From positions 9,451 through 45,847 of the forward strand of contig HF988638.1 of the NCBI GenBank assembly GCA_000434675.1: DNA of 36,397 nucleotides, read 5' to 3'. Made by a program: the position numbers and the translations under genes. Shown here in pieces: positions 31,055 through 36,397 of the stretch. How positions within the stretch are numbered: the first letter of the stretch is position 1; each line of letters begins with the position of its first letter. The notes beneath the pieces were generated by a model. The model did no database searches. It worked only from the letters and a program-made list of their open reading frames with translations, and had not been told where the DNA came from. The stretch comes from Faecalibacterium sp. CAG:1138. Lineage in GTDB: Bacteria > Bacillota > Clostridia > Christensenellales > CAG-917.

Positions 31055-32503
31055 TTATTCCTCCGTTTTTTGGATAACCTCGAGCCTGATGTCTTTCGGA
31101 TCGATGTTTATGCCGACGCGGTCGCCTTTGAGCCATTCGTCCGTGGTGTCCACGAAGAAGTCGTAGTCGTAGTCGGTGCGCAGAATGACTTGATAGTAGC
31201 TGCCTTTGTAGATGGACGAAACGACTTCCGCGCCGATGACGCCGTCTTCCTCATTGTCCATAACTTCGATTTTATCGAACGGAACCGAAACTTTAACCGG
31301 CGTTTCCGCCTCGAGATTGTGTCCGACGTTGAATTCGCTTTCGCAGATATAGACGACGCCGTCTTCGCCGGTGACCGTTTCGTATTCGTTGATAATGCGG
31401 TTTTTGTGCATGATGTGAATGTCGAACGGTTTGATGTAGAGGCCGATTTCTTCGCCCACGCTGCACTCGGTGTTTTCGAAAATTTGCAGTTCGTTGCCGT
31501 TGGTGTCAACCAGAATTTCGTAGTGGTCGCCCTTAAATACGCAGTCGGTTACGACGGCCGGGACCATGCCTTTGGATACGTCGCCCTTTATGATGTAGAT
31601 ATCCTCCGGACGAATGATGATGTCGACCGGTTCGTTAGGCTTGAAGCCTTTGTCCACGCACTCGAAGTCGTGGCCGACAAAGGAGCACAGCTCGTCCTTT
31701 TTCATGATACCGGACAAAATATTGCTTTCGCCGATGAAGTCGGCGACGAATGCGTTGGCCGGTTCGTCGTAGATTTTTTGCGGAGTGCCGATTTGCTGAA
31801 TGACGCCGTCGCGCATAACAATGATGGTGTCGCTCATGGTGAGAGCCTCTTCCTGATCGTGCGTTACGTAGATGAAGGTGATGCCGAGCTGCTTATGCAT
31901 TTTCATAAGCTCCAGCTGCATGTCCTTGCGCATTTTGAGGTCCAACGCGCCGAGCGGTTCGTCCAGAAGCAGAACTTCCGGTTCGTTGACGATGGCCCTT
32001 GCTATTGCTACGCGCTGCATCTGCCCGCCCGAGAGGCTGGACACGTCGCGCTTGCCGTATTCCTCCAGATCGACGAGTTTTAAGGCAGAACTGACTTTTT
32101 CTTCGATTTCGGCTTTGGTCAGCTTGCGCATGTTTTCGTAAACGTTGCCTTTTTTGTCGGTGGAAGTGGTTCCGTCCGGGATACGTTTCATTTTAAGCCC
32201 GAAAGCGATGTTGTTGAACACGTTGAGGTGCGGGAACAGTGCGTAACGCTGAAAAACGGTGTTTACCGGGCGTTCGTGAGGAGGAATTTTGGTGATGTCC
32301 TTGCCCTTGAACAAAATGGAGCCGGAGGTAGGTTCTTCAAAACCCGCAATCATTCTTAACGTCGTGGTCTTTCCGCAGCCGGAAGGCCCCAGAAACGTTA
32401 CGAATTCGCCTTTGTTGATGGAAAAGCTTTCGTTTTTGACAACCTGCTTTCCGTCGTATTCCTTGGTTACGTTTTTGATTTCGATGATTTTTTCGCTTTT
32501 CAT
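31055..32503 (-). CDS. potA: Polyamine ABC transporter ATPase PotA, extended
   Basis: The 482-residue ATPase powers polyamine import. The nucleotide-binding domain (about 1-260) has Walker A GPSGCGKTT, the Q-loop NTVFQRYALFPH, signature LSGGQMQRVAIARAI, Walker B VLLLDEPLGALD and H-loop VTHDQEEA. It is about 100 residues longer than usual PotA. An insertion (KRIPDGTTSTDKKGNVYENM) interrupts the helical subdomain before the signature. The C-terminal part seems to hold two TOBE-like modules: one around CVFKGDHYEILVDTNGNEL, a second around SIYKGSYYQVILRTDYDYDF. AGGAGG lies before the ATG. The gene follows its regulator by nine bases. Confidence 0.95.
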   Translation of the reverse strand: MKSEKIIEIKNVTKEYDGKQVVKNESFSINKGEFVTFLGPSGCGKTTTLRMIAGFEEPTSGSILFKGKDITKIPPHERPVNTVFQRYALFPHLNVFNNIAFGLKMKRIPDGTTSTDKKGNVYENMRKLTKAEIEEKVSSALKLVDLEEYGKRDVSSLSGGQMQRVAIARAIVNEPEVLLLDEPLGALDLKMRKDMQLELMKMHKQLGITFIYVTHDQEEALTMSDTIIVMRDGVIQQIGTPQKIYDEPANAFVADFIGESNILSGIMKKDELCSFVGHDFECVDKGFKPNEPVDIIIRPEDIYIIKGDVSKGMVPAVVTDCVFKGDHYEILVDTNGNELQIFENTECSVGEEIGLYIKPFDIHIMHKNRIINEYETVTGEDGVVYICESEFNVGHNLEAETPVKVSVPFDKIEVMDNEEDGVIGAEVVSSIYKGSYYQVILRTDYDYDFFVDTTDEWLKGDRVGINIDPKDIRLEVIQKTEE

Positions 32504-32512
32504 TTTGTCCTC

Positions 32513-33046
32513 CTAAAACGTCGGCGGGCTGGACACCCAAATTATTTTTGCGACCTTATCGGTCTTGTTTTCGATGTAGTGAGTTTTGTTGCTGACGAAA
32601 TAGAAACTTTCGTTTTTGCCGCACTTGAAATGCCTTTCGCCCACGGTAACTTCGATTTTCCCTTCCAGAACGTAGCCGAATTCCTCGCCTTCGTGCGGAA
32701 CGTCTTTCTGAAGCGAAGCGTGAGGCTTGATTTCAAGCAAAATAGGCTCCATTTCGTTTTTCTGACTGTTCGGAACCAGCCAGGTTATCTTCTGATCCTC
32801 GTCTTCCTTTTCGAAAAAGTCTTCTTCGGTAAAAACGATTTGTTCGTCGTCATCGTCGGAAAAGAAATTTTTCAGGCTGCTTCCGAGCGCCACCATAAGG
32901 TCGGTCAGCGTGGCTATGGACGGGGAAGTCAGGTCGTTTTCCAGCTGCGAAATGTATCCTTTCGTCAGGTCGCAACGGTTGGCCAGCTCTTCCTGCGTCA
33001 GCCCGCATTGCTGTCGCATTTGCTTAAGTTTGCTTCCGATTTCCAT
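32513..33046 (-). CDS. XRE-cupin transcriptional regulator of the polyamine operon
   Basis: The 177-residue regulator has an N-terminal XRE helix-turn-helix (about 5-60: LKQMRQQCGLTQEELANRCDLTKGYISQLE), an acidic linker and a C-terminal cupin-2 domain (about 100-177) with PHEGEEFGYVLEGKIEVTVGE and FYFVSNKTHYIENKT. Proteins of this PuuR-like layout sense polyamines or related amines and control adjacent transport genes. It is the first gene of the pot operon. The ATG at 33046 has GGAGG seven nt upstream; a TTG 12 bases earlier would place that site inside the coding region. Two matching dyads in its leader suggest autoregulation. Confidence 0.92.
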   Translation of the reverse strand: MEIGSKLKQMRQQCGLTQEELANRCDLTKGYISQLENDLTSPSIATLTDLMVALGSSLKNFFSDDDDEQIVFTEEDFFEKEDEDQKITWLVPNSQKNEMEPILLEIKPHASLQKDVPHEGEEFGYVLEGKIEVTVGERHFKCGKNESFYFVSNKTHYIENKTDKVAKIIWVSSPPTF

Positions 33047-33126
33047 GTTTTCCTCCAAAAAAACCTAAGTCGAACCTTGTCTGAAAGACAACGAACGTAA
33101 AACAATCGTAAGTTATTTGTCGAAAA

Positions 33127-33143
33127 GTTTAGTGTCGGTAAAC
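33127..33143. promoter_or_regulatory. Operator-like dyad 1 in the pot operon leader
   Basis: GTTTA-N7-TAAAC (17 bp) lies downstream of the operon promoter and 81 bp before the regulator ATG. The second copy has the same arms and spacing, and the centres are 53 bp apart, about five helical turns. It is a candidate binding site for the XRE-cupin protein. Confidence 0.6.
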
Positions 33144-33179
33144 TTTAATTTTAGCAAGTTTTGAGATTATAAACAAAAA

Positions 33180-33196
33180 GTTTACCATTTCTAAAC
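33180..33196. promoter_or_regulatory. Operator-like dyad 2 in the pot operon leader
   Basis: The second GTTTA-N7-TAAAC dyad sits just downstream of the -10 box of the pot promoter, where binding would block initiation. A weaker candidate promoter (TATAAT-like at about 33167) lies between the two dyads. Confidence 0.62.
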
Positions 33197-33210
33197 CACT
33201 TAACGGCGAA

Positions 33211-33239
33211 ATTATAATGTATAACAAAGCCTTTGTCAA
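33211..33239 (-). promoter_or_regulatory. Consensus promoter of the pot operon
   Basis: On the minus strand a perfect TTGACA (33234-33239), a 17-bp spacer and a perfect TATAAT (33211-33216) predict a leader of about 155 nt before the regulator gene. Confidence 0.88.
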
Positions 33240-33290
33240 TCGTTTTTCGGGCAGTGGAAAAAATTAGTCGAAAAAATTTTCATAAAACCG

Positions 33291-33319
33291 TTGACAAACG
33301 AAAAAAGCGGTGCTATTAT
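33291..33319 (+). promoter_or_regulatory. Promoter of the csoR-ATPase operon
   Basis: TTGACA (33291-33296), a 17-bp spacer ending in TGC, and TATTAT (33314-33319) lie 45 bp before csoR, divergent from the pot promoter. Confidence 0.88.
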
Positions 33320-33330
33320 GTAGCCATAGG

Positions 33331-33347
33331 ATACCCCCGTAGGGTAT
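33331..33347. promoter_or_regulatory. CsoR operator
   Basis: ATACCC-CCGTA-GGGTAT is a 17-bp pseudo-palindrome with a GC-rich centre, which matches the known Bacillus CsoR box (ATACCCTACGGGGGTAT on the other strand). It lies just after the predicted transcription start, so apo-CsoR bound here would block the operon until copper is present. Confidence 0.85.
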
Positions 33348-33364
33348 GTTGGGAGGATAAAAAT

Positions 33365-33634
33365 ATGAGTTGTTGCAAAGATAAAAGTATAGCTCGCTTA
33401 AACAAAATCGAGGGCCAGATCCGCGGGGTGAAGGAAATGATTAACACCGACAGACATTGCGAAGATGTTATCATTCAGCTGTCCGCGATAAACGCCGCCA
33501 TAACCGCCACGGCAAAGGAAATTTTGTATAACCATATTTCCCATTGCGTGGTTGACGCCATAAAGGCAGGCGACGACACCGAAGCGGTTCAGAACCTCCT
33601 CGAAGCCATCGACAAGTTCGCCAAAATGAAATAG
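33365..33634 (+). CDS. csoR: CsoR-family metal-sensing repressor
   Basis: The 89-residue all-helical protein belongs to the CsoR/RcnR family. It has the family core (RLNKIEGQIRGVKEMI) and the copper(I) ligand set Cys32, His57 and Cys61 (the latter two in HxxxC spacing), which match the Cys-His-Cys ligands of CsoR. Metal binding releases the repressor from DNA. GGGAGGA lies before the ATG at 33365. A CsoR box overlaps its start region, and the P-type ATPase follows after about 90 bp without a terminator, so the two form one copper-inducible operon. Confidence 0.93.
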   Translation: MSCCKDKSIARLNKIEGQIRGVKEMINTDRHCEDVIIQLSAINAAITATAKEILYNHISHCVVDAIKAGDDTEAVQNLLEAIDKFAKMK

Positions 33635-33723
33635 CCTTATAAAGCGGCCTTAACATATTGCTTCTATATTAACTGAAGCGGTTAGTTATTAAATGTAAGA
33701 AAAATAATTAAGGAGGTATTTCT

Positions 33724-35943
33724 ATGAAAGAAAATACCAATAAAGAAAAGGAATCTTGCTGCCGCCATTCCGGCGAGAAACAAGCGGAGCAAGCGCAAGA
33801 GAAATCCTGCTGCCATCACGAAGAACCGGCGGAAGAAAAACGTCCTTGCTGCTGTTCTCATGAAGAACCGGCGGAAGAAGAACATTCTTGCTGCTGTGAA
33901 AAGGAAAAGCCTGCAGAAGAGAAGAAATCTTGCTGCTGCGAACATCATCACGATGGCGATGACGACGACTGCGGATGCGGCAGGCATCACCGTCACGAAC
34001 CTGAAGACGATGACGACGATTGCGGATGCGGCAAACACCACCGTCACGAACATGAAGACGACGAAGAAGACTGCGGATGCGGCAGACATCATTCCAAAAA
34101 GAAAAAACGTCTCGAGCAATGGCAAACAGACCTTATTATCATTGCCGTATCGGCCGTATCGGTTATCCTCAGCTACTTCAAGGTGCTGAGCTACAAGTAT
34201 TTCGACCTTGCGTTTATCGCGGTTGTGCTTTGCGGTTATCCTATCGTTGTGGGTGCGTTTGAAAACCTTATCAAGAAGAAAAAGATAACTGCGTCGCTGT
34301 TGGTTACGGTTGCGCTTGTGGCGGCAATCGTGATAAAAGAGTATTTTGCGGCAGGCGAAGTTGCGCTCATTATGCAGATCGGCGACTTTTTGGAAAGCCT
34401 GACCGTCAGAAAAGCAAAGAGCGGCATCAAAGAGCTTTTAAGCCTTGCTCCCGACACCGCTTGCCTGCTCAGGGACGGCGAAGAAGTGACAGTCAAATCG
34501 TCCGAGCTTAAGGTCGGCGACATCATCCGAATCAAAACGGGCGAAAGCGTTGCTTGCGACGGCGTAATCGTCAAAGGCGCGTCCAGCCTCAATCAACAGG
34601 CCATAACCGGCGAAAGCATGCCTGTAGATAAAGAAGTCGGCGACGAAGTTTACGAAGGAACCATAAACTGCGACGGCGTCATCGAAGTCAGAGCCACCAG
34701 AGTCGGCCGCGACAGCAGCTTGAAACGCATGGCAAAAATGGTTGCTCAGGCAAACGCCAAAAAGGCGCCGGTCGTCAAAATCGCCGATAAAATGGCGTCC
34801 GTGTTCGTTCCTGCGGCAATGATCATCGCAATCGTCGTGGGCCTTGTCACCGGAGACGTTCAGAGAGCCGTTACCATTTTGGTTGTGTTCTGCCCGTGCG
34901 CGCTCGTTCTTGCAACGCCTACGGCAATCATGGCCACCGTCAGCAAGTCGTCCAAAGAGGGCGTAGTAATAAAATCCGGCGAAACTGTTGAAAGCCTCGC
35001 GCACACCGGTGTCGTCGCATTCGACAAAACGGGCACCATCACCACAGGTGAAATGACCGTTTCCGACGTCATCACCGACGACTACGATTCCGACACTTTG
35101 ATGGCTTACGCCGCAAGCGTCGAAAAATTGTCCGAGCACCCTATTTCCGGCGCAATCGTGAAATATGCCGAAAACAACTATATCGAACTTTACGAAGTCG
35201 AAAATCACCGCACAATCGTCGGTTTGGGCGTAAGCGGCGAAGTTAACGGCCACACCGTAGAAGTCGGCAACAGGAAGCTGGCAGGCGAAGAAAACGCCTT
35301 CGCGGACAGGGCCGAGGCTCTCAATTCCGTCGGCAAAAAAGGATTGTTCGTCGTCATCGACGGCAAAGTTCAAGGCGTCATCGGCGTGTCCGACACCATA
35401 AAAGCCACGGCAAAAGAAGCGGTTACCGCGCTTGGCACCGAATTCGGCATTCAGACCGTTATGCTCACCGGCGACAACAAGAAGGTCGGCGAAGAAGTGG
35501 GCAAAGAAGTGGGCGTTTCCAAAGTGTATGCCGAGTGCCTGCCTGAAGACAAAGTCGCTCACATCGAGGAGTTTATCAAACAAGGCAAGAAAGTTGCAAT
35601 GATCGGCGACGGCGTCAACGACGCTCCTGCGCTTGCAACCGCAACCACGGGTATTGCAATGGGCGCAATCGGCGCGGACATCGCCGTGGAATCTGCCGAC
35701 GTTCTGGTTATGAACGACGACATCGGCACGCTTCCGAAAATCGTCAAGAGCGCAAAACGCTGCATGACGACCATCAAGTTCAACATCACGGTGTCGCTCA
35801 CCATAAGCGTCGTAAGCATTATCATCGCTTCCTTCGGCGGAATCGGACATCACGATATGAGCCCGGCAGTCGGCGCGCTTGTGCACAACGCTTCCAGCTT
35901 ATTTGTGGTTCTGAACTCCATTCTGCTTTCGAAACGAAAATAA
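33724..35943 (+). CDS. P1B-type heavy-metal ATPase with Cys/His/Asp-rich N-terminal tail
   Basis: The 739-residue pump expels a soft or transition metal using ATP. Its core is complete: TGES actuator motif (AITGESMPVDKE), metal-site CPC in TM6 (VFCPCALVLATP), phosphorylation site DKTGTIT, SEHPISGAI (the P1B HP motif) and GDGVNDAPAL. The usual HMA domain is missing. Instead residues about 10-125 form a tail with 19 Cys and 17 His by my count, in two repeat sets: CC(C)xHEEPAEEK-like units, then three DDDxCGCG(R/K)HHRHE-like units. The last helix has VHNASSLFVVLNS and the preceding one KFN, not the Cu-type MxxSS and YN motifs, so metal specificity is unclear although CsoR control points to copper. 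A perfect AAGGAGGT precedes the ATG. Confidence 0.93.
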   Translation: MKENTNKEKESCCRHSGEKQAEQAQEKSCCHHEEPAEEKRPCCCSHEEPAEEEHSCCCEKEKPAEEKKSCCCEHHHDGDDDDCGCGRHHRHEPEDDDDDCGCGKHHRHEHEDDEEDCGCGRHHSKKKKRLEQWQTDLIIIAVSAVSVILSYFKVLSYKYFDLAFIAVVLCGYPIVVGAFENLIKKKKITASLLVTVALVAAIVIKEYFAAGEVALIMQIGDFLESLTVRKAKSGIKELLSLAPDTACLLRDGEEVTVKSSELKVGDIIRIKTGESVACDGVIVKGASSLNQQAITGESMPVDKEVGDEVYEGTINCDGVIEVRATRVGRDSSLKRMAKMVAQANAKKAPVVKIADKMASVFVPAAMIIAIVVGLVTGDVQRAVTILVVFCPCALVLATPTAIMATVSKSSKEGVVIKSGETVESLAHTGVVAFDKTGTITTGEMTVSDVITDDYDSDTLMAYAASVEKLSEHPISGAIVKYAENNYIELYEVENHRTIVGLGVSGEVNGHTVEVGNRKLAGEENAFADRAEALNSVGKKGLFVVIDGKVQGVIGVSDTIKATAKEAVTALGTEFGIQTVMLTGDNKKVGEEVGKEVGVSKVYAECLPEDKVAHIEEFIKQGKKVAMIGDGVNDAPALATATTGIAMGAIGADIAVESADVLVMNDDIGTLPKIVKSAKRCMTTIKFNITVSLTISVVSIIIASFGGIGHHDMSPAVGALVHNASSLFVVLNSILLSKRK
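33754..34095 (+). repeat. Coding repeats for the metal-binding tail
   Basis: Imperfect tandem units encode the N-terminal tail of the ATPase: four short units around CCC with EEPAEE spacers, then three units around GACTGCGGATGCGGC (DCGCG) followed by CATCACCGTCACGAA-type codons. The near-identical codons suggest expansion by slippage or unequal exchange. Confidence 0.85.
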
Positions 35944-35955
35944 AATCAAACAATC

Positions 35956-35984
35956 AAAAAACCCTCCTTTTCGGGAGGGTTTTT
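35956..35984. terminator. Bidirectional terminator between the ATPase gene and groL
   Basis: ACCCTCC and GGAGGGT form the stem core, flanked by A5 and T5 tracts, between two convergent genes. Confidence 0.92.
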
Positions 35985-36003
35985 AATGTCCGTTTCGGTA
36001 TTT

Positions 36004-36397
36004 TTAATACATGCCGTCCATGCCGCCTTGAGGCATAGGAGGTTGCGGTTCGGGCTTGTCTGCCACCAGAACTTCGGTGGTGAGAAGGGTAGCCGCCACG
36101 CTTGCCGCATTCTGAAGCGCGCTTCTGGTAACCTTCGTCGGGTCCAGTATGCCGCATTCGACCATGTTGCAGTAGGTGTCCTTGAGAGCGTCGTAACCGA
36201 AGTCCGGATTGCCGTTCTTCTTGATTTCGCTGATTACTACGCCGCCGTCGATGCCTGCGTTGACGGCAATTTGTTTTGCAGGTTCTTCAAGCGCTTTTGC
36301 AACGATAACCGCGCCGGTTTTGACGTCGCCGTCCAAGGTTTCGGCGAACTTATAAACGGTCGGAGCAACGCTAAGAAGAGCGGCTCCGCCGCCGGGG
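36004..36397 (-). CDS. groL: Chaperonin GroEL, C-terminal part
   Basis: The last 130 or so residues of GroEL are encoded, running off the right edge. The reading begins PGGGAALLSV, followed by VAKALEEPAKQIAVNAGIDGGVVISEI, FGYDALKDTYCNMVECGILDPTKVTRSALQNAASVAATLLTTEVLVAD and a short Met/Gly/Pro tail (PPMPQGGMDGMY). This equatorial-domain sequence is diagnostic. The C-terminal tail is the usual flexible GGM-type end, here with one GGM unit. Confidence 0.97.
   Translation of the reverse strand, partial: PGGGAALLSVAPTVYKFAETLDGDVKTGAVIVAKALEEPAKQIAVNAGIDGGVVISEIKKNGNPDFGYDALKDTYCNMVECGILDPTKVTRSALQNAASVAATLLTTEVLVADKPEPQPPMPQGGMDGMY

Noticed and set aside
30374..32083. A 569-codon plus-strand frame opposite potB and potA
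   Set aside because: It is a shadow of conserved ABC transporter genes, with composition typical of complementary strands.
33724..34110. A separate small metallothionein gene instead of an ATPase tail
   Set aside because: The frame is continuous into the pump, and only the ATG at 33724 has a strong ribosome site.
1..36397. CRISPR arrays, insertion sequences, integrases or prophage genes
   Set aside because: No regularly spaced repeats, transposase motifs or phage structural genes were seen anywhere in the window.

Overview
The window looks like a chromosomal segment of a low-to-mid GC member of the Bacillota, most likely an uncultured Clostridia-type bacterium. The grounds are strong GGAGG ribosome sites, consensus sigma-A promoters with 17-bp spacers (often with an extended TGn -10), lipoprotein signal peptides without an outer-membrane set, a CsoR box of the Bacillus type, a Firmicute-style 6S RNA, and a pot operon led by an XRE-cupin regulator. 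No phage, insertion sequence or CRISPR array is visible.

Layout. 1-2609 (minus): aromatic biosynthesis, with an AroE-AroK fusion, AroQ and the 5' part of a DAHP synthase. 2647-7919: two alpha/beta hydrolases flank a large secreted, membrane-anchored endonuclease I; the second hydrolase shares an operon with a ZIP metal transporter. 8015-11265: glycerate kinase, cysteine synthase and a His-rich heavy-metal permease. Then come tRNA-Glu and a MmcQ/YjbR protein. 11989-14832: a methionine ABC importer operon. 15088-17768: an AT-rich islet with an XRE-HEPN-like fusion and an unknown partner. 17894-18646: tRNA-Thr, 6S RNA and tRNA-Ser. 18916-22440 (minus): two paralogous membrane proteins of unknown function. 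22776-27991: a PRPP synthetase, an MBL-fold hydrolase, Rho, an ECF sigma/anti-sigma pair and a lipoprotein. 28053-33046 (minus): polyamine ABC importer operon. 33365-35943: CsoR and a P1B metal ATPase. The window ends in groL (minus).

The most striking locus is the methionine operon, which is unusual in two independent ways. Its leader encodes a 25-residue peptide with six internal Met codons, followed by mutually exclusive hairpins and an intrinsic terminator, the layout of ribosome-mediated attenuation. No S-box or T-box was recognised there. The first structural gene, metQ, encodes a circularly permuted binding protein: the segment that is normally C-terminal comes directly after the lipoprotein signal, and the normally N-terminal segment follows it. 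MetN and MetI are ordinary.

Other notable points are a P1B ATPase whose usual N-terminal metal domain is replaced by a Cys/His/Asp-rich repeat tail, a shared ECF promoter motif (CGGACAAA-N13-GACTA) before both the sigma gene and the lipoprotein gene, twin 17-bp operators 53 bp apart before the pot regulator, and a palindrome covering the -10 of the hydrolase-ZIP operon. All functional calls come from reading the sequence; no database search was run.
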